Shown: in pieces, positions 41,801 through 51,383 of the stretch
How the letters are laid out: the number at the start of each line of letters is the position of its first letter
Numbering within the stretch: position 1 is the first letter of the stretch
Translations under genes and position numbers: made by a program
The notes under the pieces: generated by a model
Told to the model about the DNA's origin: nothing
Databases searched by the model: none
Seen by the model: only the letters and a program-made list of their open reading frames with translations
Assembly: GCF_000147815.2 (NCBI RefSeq)
Contig: NC_015957.1
Location: 10,044,001 to 10,108,000 of the forward strand
Length of the DNA stretch: 64,000 bases
Direction of reading: 5' to 3'
Source of the DNA: Streptomyces violaceusniger Tu 4113
GTDB lineage: Bacteria > Actinomycetota > Actinomycetes > Streptomycetales > Streptomycetaceae

Positions 41801-42954
41801 CCGCCACCGACCGCCGCACCGACCGTCCGGGGATCCGTCCCGGCGTCCGCCCCGCCGGTTACGGCCTGATCCGCATCAAGGGCGGCGGACGACGCGGCCA
41901 TGACGTGCGAGACCTCCGTGGCGGATCGTTCCTGCTGCATCGCCGCTCGGCCCTCGTCGCGATCGGGCTGGCCCTGGCCACCGTCGCCGTCTGTGTGGCG
42001 TATCTGTGCGTCGGCGAGAGCTTCATCGCCCCCGCCGACGCCGTGAAGGCCGTTCTGCACACCCAGTGGGGCCTCGGGCAGGCCACCCCGAACGATCTCG
42101 TCGTCGGCACGCTGCGGCTCCCCCGGATGACGCTCGGTCTGATGGTCGGCGCCGCCTTCGGCATCGCGGGCGCGCTGATCCAGACGGTGGCCCGCAACCC
42201 CCTCGCGAGCCCGGACATCATCGGTGTCAGCCAGGGCGCGAGCGCGGTGACCGTGGGCGCGATGACCTACGGGGTCACCTCCTTCGCCGTCCTGCCCTAT
42301 CTCTCCGTCGCGGGCGGTCTCGCCGCCGCCGCACTGGTGTACGTCTTCGCCTGGCGCGGCGGGCTGCAGGCGGCCCGCTTCGTGCTCATCGGCATCGGTT
42401 TCGCCGTCGCGCTGCGCTCGATCACCCATCTCTTCCTGACCAAGGGCGACTACCTCGTGGCCCAGCAGGCGAAGGTGTGGATGACCGGTTCGCTCAACGG
42501 ACGCGGCTGGGACGAGGCCGGTCCGCTCGGCTGGGCGCTGCTGGTGCTGCTGCCCGGTGTGCTGTGGGCGGCGCGGGCGCAGCGCACCGTGTCCCTGGAC
42601 GACGACACGGCGACCGCGCTGGGCGTACGGCTCGGGCGGGTGCGGCTGGGCCTGGTGTCCGTCGGCGTCGTGCTCGCGTCGATGGCGACGGGCGCGGCCG
42701 GCCCGGTGGACTTCGTGGCGCTGCTCGCGCCGCAGATCGCCCGCCGGATGACCCGGACCGCCCAGATCCCGCTGCTGTGCTCGGCCCTGGCCGGAGCGTT
42801 CATCGTCGTCACCGCGGATCTGCTCGCCCGCAAGCTGTTCGCGCCGACCGAACTGCCGGTGGGCGTGCTGACCGCCGCGGTCGGCGCCCCGTATCTGATC
42901 CACCTGCTGCTGTCTTCCGGGGGACGCGGCCGTAAGGGAGGCACCGCCGCATGA
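41797..42954 (+). CDS. FecCD-type ABC transporter permease (second)
   Basis: A 385-residue partner permease. A soluble lead of about 50 residues ([21 protein letters not shown]) precedes the membrane core. [43 protein letters not shown] is the family signature and [22 protein letters not shown] the coupling helix. The start GTG lies in the first permease's stop. Its stop overlaps the ATPase ATG. The two-permease layout is typical of ferric siderophore uptake systems (FepD/FepG, CchC/CchD). Confidence 0.92.
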   Translation: MTATDRRTDRPGIRPGVRPAGYGLIRIKGGGRRGHDVRDLRGGSFLLHRRSALVAIGLALATVAVCVAYLCVGESFIAPADAVKAVLHTQWGLGQATPNDLVVGTLRLPRMTLGLMVGAAFGIAGALIQTVARNPLASPDIIGVSQGASAVTVGAMTYGVTSFAVLPYLSVAGGLAAAALVYVFAWRGGLQAARFVLIGIGFAVALRSITHLFLTKGDYLVAQQAKVWMTGSLNGRGWDEAGPLGWALLVLLPGVLWAARAQRTVSLDDDTATALGVRLGRVRLGLVSVGVVLASMATGAAGPVDFVALLAPQIARRMTRTAQIPLLCSALAGAFIVVTADLLARKLFAPTELPVGVLTAAVGAPYLIHLLLSSGGRGRKGGTAA

Positions 42955-43889
42955 CCGCTTCGGCGTCCACAACGGGAACGACGGGAACGGATACGACAGG
43001 AACGGGTAGGACGGGAGCTAGTACGGCGGGAGCTAGTACGACGGGAGCGAGTACGCGTACGCCGGAAACGGATCCGGTGGAACCCGCTGCCCCGAACCGG
43101 CTCACCGCGCGTGAGCTGACCCTGGCGTACGAGGACCGGACCGTCGTGGACGGGCTGGACCTGGCGATACCCGACGGCGAGGTCACGGTCATCGTCGGCC
43201 CCAACGCCTGCGGCAAGTCCACCCTGCTGCGCGCCCTCGGGCGGCTGCTGCGGCCGCGCGGCGGCGCCGTGCTCCTCGACGGCACGGATCTCGCCCGTAT
43301 CCCCACCAAGAAGATCGCCCGGGCCGTGGGGCTGCTCCCGCAGACCCCGGTCGCGCCCGAGGCGATCACCGTCGCCGATCTCGTCTCCCGCGGCCGCCAA
43401 CCGCATCAGCACTGGTGGCAGCAGTGGTCGGAGGAGGACGAACGAGCCGTCACGGACGCCATGGAGCGTACGGACGTGACGGCGCTCGCCGACCGCCCGG
43501 TGGACGAGCTGTCCGGCGGGCAGCGGCAGCGCGTATGGATCGCGATGGCGCTCGCGCAGGAGACCGATCTGCTGCTGCTGGACGAGCCCACGACGTATCT
43601 GGACATCTCCCATCAGGTGGAGGTGCTGGACCTGGTGCGCCAGCTCAACCACGAACGCGGCCGTACGGTCGTCGCCGTCCTGCACGACCTCAACCAGGCC
43701 GCCCGCTACGCCGATCATCTGATCGCGATGAAGGAGGGCCGGATCGTGGCGCGCGGCGGCCCGGCGGAGATCGTCACGGCGGAGCTGGTGCACGAGGTGT
43801 TCGGCCTGGACTCGGTGGTCGTCCCCGATCCGGTCACCGGCAGCCCCCTCGTCGTCCCGGGCACGCCTTGGCAGGCCGAGCAGGGCTGA
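42951..43889 (+). CDS. iron-siderophore ABC transporter ATPase
   Basis: A 312-residue ATPase. Walker A is [18 protein letters not shown], the signature is [11 protein letters not shown], and Walker B is [12 protein letters not shown], with the H-loop in [16 protein letters not shown]. It belongs to the FecE/FepC group. The first 45 residues are low-complexity Ser/Thr/Gly repeats ([22 protein letters not shown]) encoded by repeats of GACGGGAAC and GGGAGCTAGTACG. The repeats are probably expanded DNA rather than a functional domain. The ATGA overlap ties it to the permeases. It is followed by a convergent membrane gene. Confidence 0.92.
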   Translation: MTASASTTGTTGTDTTGTGRTGASTAGASTTGASTRTPETDPVEPAAPNRLTARELTLAYEDRTVVDGLDLAIPDGEVTVIVGPNACGKSTLLRALGRLLRPRGGAVLLDGTDLARIPTKKIARAVGLLPQTPVAPEAITVADLVSRGRQPHQHWWQQWSEEDERAVTDAMERTDVTALADRPVDELSGGQRQRVWIAMALAQETDLLLLDEPTTYLDISHQVEVLDLVRQLNHERGRTVVAVLHDLNQAARYADHLIAMKEGRIVARGGPAEIVTAELVHEVFGLDSVVVPDPVTGSPLVVPGTPWQAEQG

Positions 43890-44036
43890 GCGGCGGCGGG
43901 GGCCGGCACCGCCCGGCGCTTGCTTCCGGTTCGAGGGTTTGCGGGTTTTGAGGGTTTGAGGATTCGAGCCTCACGGTGGCCCGGCGTGAACCCCACGGGA
44001 GCTGCCGGAGCAAGCCCCCCACCGCGCCCTCAGACC

Positions 44037-45305
44037 TCAGCCCTTGCGCCGCGCGCGCCACAGCAGGAAGAGCACCGAGGCGATGGCCGCGCCCCGGACG
44101 ACGAACGGCCAGGTGTCGGTCAGCGCGTCCTTCCACCCGTCCTCGGGGATCGGCTGGCCCCATTTGCGGGCGGCCCGGCCCCACAGCCAGACCCCGGCCC
44201 CGGCCCCGACCAGACCCGGTATGCCCAGCGAGGCCCACTTCGCCCCGGCCGGGGAGTGGCGGTAGGTGCCGTAGTACGCGATCACCCAGCCGAAGGCGAT
44301 CAGGATGATGTTGCCCATGGCGGCGCCCGCCACGAGGAGTCCGACCGCCACCAGGAGTATCGGGCCGAGCCCGGCCAGCCATTTGGCGACGCCGACCCCG
44401 CCCCCGCCCGCGGGCTGATCGGCCGCCTTACCGGGCCCCAGCAGCACCCGGCGCAGCGCACCGCGCTGCTTGCCCCCGGCCTTGGCCTTGGCCTTCGCCT
44501 CCTCGGCGGCCTCGGCCTCGGCGGCAGCCGCCTCCTCCGCCGCCGCTTTCTCCTCGGCCTCCCGCCGCTCCTGGCGTTCCTGCTCGGCCGTCTTGCCCTT
44601 GCCGAGCAGTTCGGGGATCTCGATCCCGCCGGTGAACCCCTCGACCGAGCCGTACTGCGCGTCGCGCCGCTCGGACTGGGCGAACGGCCCCGCCTCCACA
44701 TGCCACCAGTCCATGTTGGACTCGCGCGGGCTCAGTTCGTCCTCCCCCGCGAGATGTGGCGGCGAGGCGGCGTTGGACGGGGGCCTGGCGGGAGTGGAGG
44801 GCCTCGGCTTGATCAGGGAGGGGGAACCGTCACCCGGGCCGCCGCCGTTCCAGCCGGCGCCGGGCACCCCCGGGGCGTCCTCCTCGCGCGGCGTGGGGAC
44901 CTTACCGGTGAGCCCGCTGCTCTTGGCGAGCCCGGCCAGTCTGTCGCGGGCCGCCCGCGCCGCCCCGGCGGCTCCCCGCGGCGACCCACCGCCGCCCGCT
45001 CCATTGCCCGCGCCGCCGATCGCGCCACCACCCGCCGGGCCCGGCTCAGCGCCCGTTCCCGAGCCCGGGTCGGGGGGCCGACCGCCCACGGCGGCCACCA
45101 CGTCGGCCGGTGAACCCAGCTTGGACAGGATCCGCTTCACCCCGGCCGGGCTGTCCGCCCCTCCGGTGGTCCGGCGATGGTCGATATCGGCCCGCAGCCC
45201 GGAGACCAGTCGCATGCGTTCACCGGACGACAAACCCTGCTGCTGAGCCAGGTCACCGACACGGCTCAGATAGTCGTAGACGAGCTTTTCGCTCTCGATC
45301 CCCAC
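44037..45305 (-). CDS. HAAS-domain membrane protein
   Basis: Residues 1-75 form a HAAS-type helical domain (SEKLVYDYLSRVGDLAQQQGLSSGERMRLVSGLRADID and VKRILSKLGSPADVVAAVGG) as in regulators of membrane signalling in Gram-positives. A long Pro/Gly/Ala linker follows. A charged coiled-coil-like region (AEQERQERREAEEKAAAEEAAAAE) then precedes four membrane helices near the C-terminus. Total 422 residues. Its job is unknown. The HAAS domain usually recognises a partner membrane or regulatory protein. GTG 45305 follows GGGG by five bases. It is convergent with the ABC genes. Confidence 0.8.
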   Translation of the reverse strand: MGIESEKLVYDYLSRVGDLAQQQGLSSGERMRLVSGLRADIDHRRTTGGADSPAGVKRILSKLGSPADVVAAVGGRPPDPGSGTGAEPGPAGGGAIGGAGNGAGGGGSPRGAAGAARAARDRLAGLAKSSGLTGKVPTPREEDAPGVPGAGWNGGGPGDGSPSLIKPRPSTPARPPSNAASPPHLAGEDELSPRESNMDWWHVEAGPFAQSERRDAQYGSVEGFTGGIEIPELLGKGKTAEQERQERREAEEKAAAEEAAAAEAEAAEEAKAKAKAGGKQRGALRRVLLGPGKAADQPAGGGGVGVAKWLAGLGPILLVAVGLLVAGAAMGNIILIAFGWVIAYYGTYRHSPAGAKWASLGIPGLVGAGAGVWLWGRAARKWGQPIPEDGWKDALTDTWPFVVRGAAIASVLFLLWRARRKG

Positions 45306-45491
45306 CAAGACCCCTGACAATGCGCACGGTCGGCGTATCAGTCGGCTCCGACGGTACCGCGCGGAAGCGGAGTCCCGCCGCACCCCCTGCGTCCCGCGCC
45401 CCGCGGGTACTGTGGATCGAATGAGCAGTTCATGGAATCGGGAAGGCTGAAATGCCCGAAGAGACCAGCTCGCGCAACCGGGAGGCATGAG

Positions 45492-48440
45492 TTGCCCGCA
45501 GACACCGGCCGTGGAGAAACCGGCCACGGGGACGGCGGCCCACGGGAGACCGGCCCATGGGACGGCGGCCACGGCAACCGCGGCCGTGCGGTGCCGCGCA
45601 CACTCGCCGAGGAGCTGCGGACCCGGCCCGACGACGCCCTCGCCGCCCTGCTGCGCGCCCGCCCCGATCTGCTCTCCCCGGTCCCGAACGACCTCACCCA
45701 GCTCGCCACCCGGGCCGGCACCCGCGCCTCGGTGGTACGGGCCGTGGAGCGGCTCGACCGGTTCGCGCTGCAGACCGCCGAGGCGCTGGCGGTCGCGCCC
45801 GACCCGTGCCCGTACGAAACCCTGCGGGACCTGCTGACGGGCGATGAGGGCGCGGAGGAGGCCGGGGGGCAGGGGGAGGTGGCTGCGGGTCAGGGGGACG
45901 CCCGGGGCGCGGGGGACGCTGACGGTGCTGGGGATGTTCAGGGTCCCGGGACCGCATCGTCCGTCGGGCCCGCGGCGCCCGTCGGTCCCACGTCGGGTAT
46001 CGAGGCCGCCTCGCCCCTCACCCCCGCCTCCCCCGCCAGCCCCCCGTCCGGCACCGACGCAGCCCTGGGCGCCGAGGAACGTGCGGCGATCGCGGCCGAG
46101 CTGCCGCGTGCCGTGGCCACCCTGCGCGACCAGGCCCTGGTCTGGGGCGGTGACGACCGGCTCCGCCTCGTCCGCACCGCCCGCGAACTGCTCGCGCCCT
46201 CGCCCACCTCACCCTCCCCGACCGGCCTCGGCCCGACCGTTCAGGAGGCCACGTCCGGGATGTCGCCGGGCCGACTGCAGGAGCTGCTGGCGGGCGCCGG
46301 GCTGCCGCCCACGCACGACCCGGTCACGGCGGTGGCGGCGCTGGCCGAGCTGTTCCAGGACCGCGCCCGGATGGCGGCGCTGCTCGACGGGGCGCCGGCG
46401 GGCGCGGCGGCCGTGCTGTCCAAGCTGACCTGGGGACCGCCGTACGGGGAGGCGTCCGTCGCCTCGCCCACCCCGCCCGTCGGCTGGCTGCTGGACCGTG
46501 GGCTGCTGCTGCCGTCCGGGCCGCGCAACGTGGTGCTGCCCCGCGAGGTCGCCCTGCATCTGCGCCACGGCCGGGCGCACCGCACCCCCGAACCGCTGGC
46601 CCCGCCCCTCTCGCCCACCGTCGAGCACGATCCACAGGCTGTGGATAACACTGCCGCGGGCCAGACCTTCACCTCTGTGGCCACCGTCGAGGAGCTGCTG
46701 GGGCAGTGGGAGAACGCCGGACCTCCCGTGTTGCGCGCGGGCGGGCTGAGCGTCCGCGACCTCAAGCGGGCCGCCGTGGCACTCGACGTGGCCGAACCGG
46801 TGGCCGCCTTCTGGATCGAGCTGGCCTACGCCGCCGGGCTGGTGGCCTCCGACGGTGAGACCGACGAGCGCTACGCCCCCACCCCCGCCTACGACGACTG
46901 GCTGCGGCTGCCCCCCGAGGAGCGCTGGGCGCGGCTCGCCGCCGCCTGGCTGCCCGCGACCCGTACGGCGGGGCTGGTCGGCGGCCGGGACAACCGGGGC
47001 CGTACCCTCGCCGCGCTCGGCCCGGACCTGGATCGCTCCCCGGCCCCCGAAGTCCGCCGCCGGGTCCTCGAACTGCTGGCCACCCTCCCGTCCGGTGCCG
47101 CGGCCGCCCCCGACGTCGTGCTGACCCGGCTGCGGTGGGAGCGGCCGACCAGCCACCGCGGGGCCCCCGCCGCGACCGGTGCCGCCCCTGGTGCCGCCCC
47201 TGGTGCCGCCTCACCCACCTGGGGCGCCCCCAGCGCCGCCGCCTCCCCCACCAGGGAGGACCTGCGCTCGCGGCTGGCTCGCTGGGCCGTGGCCGAGGCC
47301 GAAATGCTCGGGATCACCGGCCGGGGCGCCCTCTCCTCCCACGGCCGCGCCCTGCTGGAACCCCACCCGGACGAACCGCCGGCCGCCAGGAACGAGGTCG
47401 CGTCCGCGCAGGCCGCGCGGCTGCTCGCGCCGCTGCTCCCCGAGCCCCTCGACCACGTCCTGCTCCAGGCCGACCTGACCGCCGTCGCGCCCGGCCCCCT
47501 GGAACGGCCGCTCGCCGAGACGCTGGGCATCCTCGCCGACGTCGAGTCCAAGGGCGGCGCGACCGTGTACCGCTTCACGCCCGAGTCCGTACGCCGCGCG
47601 CTGGACGCCGGGCGGACCGCCGACGACGTCCACACCTTCCTCACCGCGCACTCCCGCACCCCCGTGCCCCAGCCGCTCACCTACCTCGTCAACGATGTGG
47701 CCCGTAAGCACGGCCGCCTTCGCATCGGCACCGCCTCCGCGTATCTGCGCTGCGACGACGACGCGCTGCTCGCCGAGATCCTCGCCGACCGCCGCTCGGC
47801 AGGACTGCGGCTGCGCCGCCTCGCCCCCACCGTCCTGGCCGCCCAGGCGCCGCCGGACACACTGCTGGAGGGGCTGCGGGCGATGGGGTACGCCCCGGCT
47901 GCCGAGTCCGCCGAGGGCGATGTGCTGGTCAGCCGCCCCGAAGCGCAGCGCACCCCGCCCCGGACGCCGCCCGTGCCGGTTCCGGAGGGCCCGCCGGTGG
48001 CCGACGCCACCCTGCTGGGCGCGGCCGTACGCGCCATCCGCGCCGGGGACCTCGCCGCGACGGCGCCCCACAAACCGGCGGCCGTGTCCGGAGCGGGGTC
48101 GGGGGCGGCGGCGGACGCCGGGGCTGGCTCCCGGTTCGGTGCCGGGTCCGGTTCCCGGTCCGGTGCCGGGGCTCGTTCCGGGGCCGCCGCCAGCGGGGGC
48201 CGGCTGCCTCGCACCACCTCCGCCGACACCCTCGCCACCATGCAGGCCGCGGCCTTGACCGGCTCCAACGTCTGGATCGGCTACGTCAACGCGAACGGCG
48301 CGGCCACCCAGCGCGTGATCGCGCCGGTCCGGGTCGAGGGCGGCTTCGTCACGGCGTACGACCACACGGCGGACGAGGTCCGTACGTACCCTCTGCACCG
48401 CATCACCGGCGCCGCCGAACTGGCCGAGGACGCGACGTAG
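45492..48440 (+). CDS. Helicase_C_3 / WYL-like protein, partner candidate of XPB
   Basis: A 982-residue protein. The start is TTG 45492, six bases after GGGAGG, opening PADTGRGETG. N-terminal residues (about 30-110) form a helical region (LAEELRTRPDDALAALLRARPDLL, TRAGTRASVVRAVERLDRFALQTAEALA). Gly/Asp- and Pro/Ser-rich linkers follow. The middle (about 600-780) matches Helicase_C_3: VLLQADLTAVAPGPL and VESKGGATVYRFTPESVRRALDAG. The last 60 residues resemble a WYL domain (NVWIGYVNANGAATQRVIAPVRVEGG, then EVRTYPLHRITGAAE). It carries no Walker A, so it is not itself a helicase. From memory, M. tuberculosis places a similar protein next to XPB, suggesting a shared complex. Confidence 0.85.
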   Translation: MPADTGRGETGHGDGGPRETGPWDGGHGNRGRAVPRTLAEELRTRPDDALAALLRARPDLLSPVPNDLTQLATRAGTRASVVRAVERLDRFALQTAEALAVAPDPCPYETLRDLLTGDEGAEEAGGQGEVAAGQGDARGAGDADGAGDVQGPGTASSVGPAAPVGPTSGIEAASPLTPASPASPPSGTDAALGAEERAAIAAELPRAVATLRDQALVWGGDDRLRLVRTARELLAPSPTSPSPTGLGPTVQEATSGMSPGRLQELLAGAGLPPTHDPVTAVAALAELFQDRARMAALLDGAPAGAAAVLSKLTWGPPYGEASVASPTPPVGWLLDRGLLLPSGPRNVVLPREVALHLRHGRAHRTPEPLAPPLSPTVEHDPQAVDNTAAGQTFTSVATVEELLGQWENAGPPVLRAGGLSVRDLKRAAVALDVAEPVAAFWIELAYAAGLVASDGETDERYAPTPAYDDWLRLPPEERWARLAAAWLPATRTAGLVGGRDNRGRTLAALGPDLDRSPAPEVRRRVLELLATLPSGAAAAPDVVLTRLRWERPTSHRGAPAATGAAPGAAPGAASPTWGAPSAAASPTREDLRSRLARWAVAEAEMLGITGRGALSSHGRALLEPHPDEPPAARNEVASAQAARLLAPLLPEPLDHVLLQADLTAVAPGPLERPLAETLGILADVESKGGATVYRFTPESVRRALDAGRTADDVHTFLTAHSRTPVPQPLTYLVNDVARKHGRLRIGTASAYLRCDDDALLAEILADRRSAGLRLRRLAPTVLAAQAPPDTLLEGLRAMGYAPAAESAEGDVLVSRPEAQRTPPRTPPVPVPEGPPVADATLLGAAVRAIRAGDLAATAPHKPAAVSGAGSGAAADAGAGSRFGAGSGSRSGAGARSGAAASGGRLPRTTSADTLATMQAAALTGSNVWIGYVNANGAATQRVIAPVRVEGGFVTAYDHTADEVRTYPLHRITGAAELAEDAT

Positions 48441-48456
48441 GCCCTACGGCGACAGC

Positions 48457-49353
48457 TCACGCGGCAGGCGGTCGCTGGGTCCAGCGGTGCCACCAGTGGC
48501 GGCGGCGGGGGTGCAGGGCGTGGCCGAGCCAGCGGCCGATCACGACGTAGCCGAGCAGCGCGCCCGTGGTGTTGAGGATGACGTCGTCGATGTCGAAGGC
48601 CCGACCCTCGACGATGAGCCCCTGAACGGTCTCGACGGCCACCATCACCAAGGCCGTCACCACCACCACCCGCACCGCGCCCCGCGCCTTGGGCAGCAGC
48701 ATCGGCAGCAGCACCCCGAAGGGGCCACCGAGCAGCACATTGCCGCCGATCTGCTTCACCGTGTCCCGGAAGGCGGGCTGGTCGAGGTACGCGCGCAGCG
48801 ACCGTCCCGGGTGCAGATTGGTGTGGACGAGGTCGACGGAGCCGGGCGAGGGCACGAGCGTGGCCTTGGCGAGCGCCGCCGCGAAGCCGACCATGCAGAC
48901 GAACGCCAGGAGCAGCACCAGCAACCGTGCGGCACGCGCACCGAACGACTTGCGCTGCAGCAGCGCCGTCTCCGGGGTGCCCTCGGGCTCCACGGGCTTG
49001 GCAGGCTTGGCGATCCGGGCTTTCCCGGTCCGGGCTTTCGTCGACGGGGCCTTCGCGGACTCAGGCTTCGCAGCCTGGGCCTTCGCGGTCTGCGGCTTCG
49101 TGGTCTGCGGCTTCGTGGACTGAGGCTTCGCGGACTGAGGCTTCGCGGTCTGCGGCTTTGTCGTCCGGGACCCCTTCGTCAGAGCCCCACCCGCCCGCGA
49201 CCCCTTCTTCTGGCCGCTCGCCGCCTTCTGGCCGCCCGTCGTCCGGGAACCCTCCCGCGGCTTCTTCTCCCCCGACCGCTTCTCCGCTGCCCGCTTTACC
49301 GTCGTCCTCTTGTCCGCCGTCCGCCGGATCTCCCATCCAGCGATGCTGATCAC
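48457..49353 (-). CDS. VanZ-like membrane protein with Lys/Pro/Ala-rich N-terminus
   Basis: The C-terminal half (about 150-280) has four helices and the VanZ-family features NVLLGGPFGVLLPMLLPKARG and VETVQGLIVEGRAFDIDDVILNTTGALLGY. The N-terminal 130 residues are a basic tail. It contains nine or so five-residue repeats of TKPQT/AKPQS type (15-bp DNA units, about 49025-49165), resembling histone H1 tails. VanZ proteins are linked to cell-envelope or glycopeptide tolerance, not well defined. The tail could bind nucleic acid or cell-wall polymer, or be a neutral repeat expansion. GTG 49353 follows GGGAGGGAG. It lies between the XPB-related genes on the other strand. Confidence 0.85.
   Translation of the reverse strand: MISIAGWEIRRTADKRTTVKRAAEKRSGEKKPREGSRTTGGQKAASGQKKGSRAGGALTKGSRTTKPQTAKPQSAKPQSTKPQTTKPQTAKAQAAKPESAKAPSTKARTGKARIAKPAKPVEPEGTPETALLQRKSFGARAARLLVLLLAFVCMVGFAAALAKATLVPSPGSVDLVHTNLHPGRSLRAYLDQPAFRDTVKQIGGNVLLGGPFGVLLPMLLPKARGAVRVVVVTALVMVAVETVQGLIVEGRAFDIDDVILNTTGALLGYVVIGRWLGHALHPRRRHWWHRWTQRPPAA
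49025..49165. repeat. 15-bp coding tandem repeat in the VanZ-like gene
   Basis: Units of GGCTTCGCGGTCTGC and close variants encode the KPQT/KPQS pentads. The length keeps the frame. Confidence 0.8.
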
Positions 49354-49531
49354 AGGGACTCCCTCCCGCTCATGGCTCTGTTGTCGCGGCGCTGTCGTCG
49401 CGGTTCCGTCGGTCCGTGTTCGTCTTCGCCGCTTGCCCGTAGCCGCCCGTTGTATCCCTACGGCTCTCCGCCACGCCTTCTCGATGGGGGACACTGGTTC
49501 TTTGGCCGGCAGCACGAAAGGACCCAGGCGC

Positions 49532-51181
49532 GTGAATGGACCCCTCATCGTCCAAAGCGATAAGACGCTCCTGCTCGAGGTGGACCACGAGCAGGCCGGC
49601 GCCTGCCGCCGCGCCATCGCGCCCTTCGCCGAGCTGGAGCGGGCGCCCGAGCACATCCACACCTACCGGGTGACCCCGCTGGGGCTGTGGAACGCCCGCG
49701 CCGCCGGGCACGACGCCGAGCAGGTGGTCGACGCCCTCGTCGCGTACTCCCGCTATCCCGTCCCGCACGCCCTCCTCGTCGACGTCGCGGAGACCATGGC
49801 CCGCTACGGGCGGCTGCGGCTGCTCAAGCACCCCACCCACGGTCTGGTCCTGGAGACCAGCGACCGCCCGATCCTCGAGGAGATCCTGCGGTCGAAGAAG
49901 ATCCAGCCGCTGGTCGGCGCCCGGCTCGACCCGGAGACCGTCGTCGTCCACCCCTCCGAGCGCGGGCAGATCAAGCAGACGCTGCTGAAGCTGGGCTGGC
50001 CCGCCGAGGACCTGGCCGGGTATGTGGACGGCGAGGCCCACCCCATCGAGCTGCACGAGGACGGCTGGGCGCTGCGGCCGTATCAGACGCAGGCCGTGGA
50101 GGGCTTCTGGCACGGCGGCTCCGGTGTCGTCGTGCTGCCCTGCGGTGCCGGAAAGACGCTGGTGGGGGCGGGTGCGATGGCCACCGCCAAGTCGACCACG
50201 CTGATCCTGGTCACCAACACCGTCTCCGCCCGGCAGTGGAAGCACGAGCTGGTGCGCCGCACCTCGCTCACGGAGGAGGAGATCGGCGAGTACAGCGGTA
50301 CGCGGAAGGAGATCCGCCCGATCACCATCGCCACGTATCAGGTGCTCACCACCAAGCGGAAGGGCATCTACCCGCATCTGGAGCTGTTCGACTCCCGCGA
50401 CTGGGGCCTGATCGTCTACGACGAGGTGCATCTGCTGCCGGCGCCCGTCTTCAAGTTCACCGCCGATCTGCAGGCCCGGCGGCGGCTCGGGCTCACGGCG
50501 ACGCTCGTCCGGGAGGACGGCCGGGAGTCCGATGTCTTCTCGCTCATCGGGCCCAAGCGGTTCGACGCGCCCTGGAAGGAGATCGAGGCGCAGGGCTATA
50601 TCGCGCCCGCCGACTGTGTCGAGGTCCGGGTCAACCTGACCGAGGCCGAGCGGCTGACGTACGCGACCGCCGAGACCGACGAGAAGTACCGCTACTGCGC
50701 CACGACCGACTCCAAGCGGAAGGTCACCGAGGCGCTGGTCGCCCGGCACAAGGGGCAGCAGACCCTGGTCATCGGCCAGTACATCGACCAGCTCGACGAG
50801 TTGGGCGAGCACCTGGACGCGCCCGTCATCAAGGGCGAGACCACCAACGCCCAGCGGGAGAAGCTCTTCGACGCCTTCCGGCAGGGCGAGCTGTCGGTGC
50901 TCGTCGTCTCGAAGGTCGCCAACTTCTCCATCGACCTCCCCGAGGCCACGGTCGCCATCCAGGTCTCCGGCACCTTCGGCTCCCGCCAGGAGGAGGCCCA
51001 GCGGCTCGGCCGGGTGCTGCGCCCGAAGGCCGACGGCCACCCGGCGGTCTTCTACTCGGTGGTCGCGCGCGACACGATCGACCAGGACTTCGCGGCGCAC
51101 CGGCAGCGGTTCCTGGCCGAGCAGGGGTACGCGTACCGGATCGTGGACGCGAGCGAGCTGCTCGCGGACGAGGACGTCTGA
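49532..51181 (+). CDS. DNA repair helicase XPB
   Basis: A 549-residue SF2 helicase, a bacterial form of eukaryotic XPB. An N-terminal damage-recognition-like region precedes the motor. Walker A is VVLPCGAGKTLVG, the DEVH box VYDEVHLLP, motif III LGLTATLVREDGRE, the RED motif is present, and motif VI is QRLGRVLRPK. It should unwind DNA or bend damaged DNA during repair. GTG 49532 (VNGPLIVQSDKTLLLEV) follows AAGGA; ATG codons upstream lack a ribosome site. It is divergent from the VanZ gene. The Helicase_C_3/WYL gene 1 kb upstream may be its partner. Confidence 0.93.
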   Translation: MNGPLIVQSDKTLLLEVDHEQAGACRRAIAPFAELERAPEHIHTYRVTPLGLWNARAAGHDAEQVVDALVAYSRYPVPHALLVDVAETMARYGRLRLLKHPTHGLVLETSDRPILEEILRSKKIQPLVGARLDPETVVVHPSERGQIKQTLLKLGWPAEDLAGYVDGEAHPIELHEDGWALRPYQTQAVEGFWHGGSGVVVLPCGAGKTLVGAGAMATAKSTTLILVTNTVSARQWKHELVRRTSLTEEEIGEYSGTRKEIRPITIATYQVLTTKRKGIYPHLELFDSRDWGLIVYDEVHLLPAPVFKFTADLQARRRLGLTATLVREDGRESDVFSLIGPKRFDAPWKEIEAQGYIAPADCVEVRVNLTEAERLTYATAETDEKYRYCATTDSKRKVTEALVARHKGQQTLVIGQYIDQLDELGEHLDAPVIKGETTNAQREKLFDAFRQGELSVLVVSKVANFSIDLPEATVAIQVSGTFGSRQEEAQRLGRVLRPKADGHPAVFYSVVARDTIDQDFAAHRQRFLAEQGYAYRIVDASELLADEDV

Positions 51182-51266
51182 CGTTCGGCCGGTCACGGTC
51201 ACCCGTTACCGTCACCCGTCACCCGGTCGCCCGGTCACCCATGACCGTTGGGCACGCTCCCATGGC

Positions 51267-51282
51267 CATGACATGTGTCATG
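51267..51282 (+). promoter_or_regulatory. 16-bp palindrome upstream of a membrane gene
   Basis: CATGACA-TG-TGTCATG is symmetric at seven of seven arm positions. It lies about 100 bp before the ATG at 51384 among GTCACCC repeats. It is a plausible operator for an unidentified regulator. Confidence 0.4.
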
Positions 51283-51383
51283 AGTGACCCGTGATCGCCG
51301 ACTCTGCCCGGGAGATTCCCCGCCCGTCAGGATCGTGAGTGTCAGCAGGACATGGCACCACACGACGCCGAAGGGGCGGGGAC

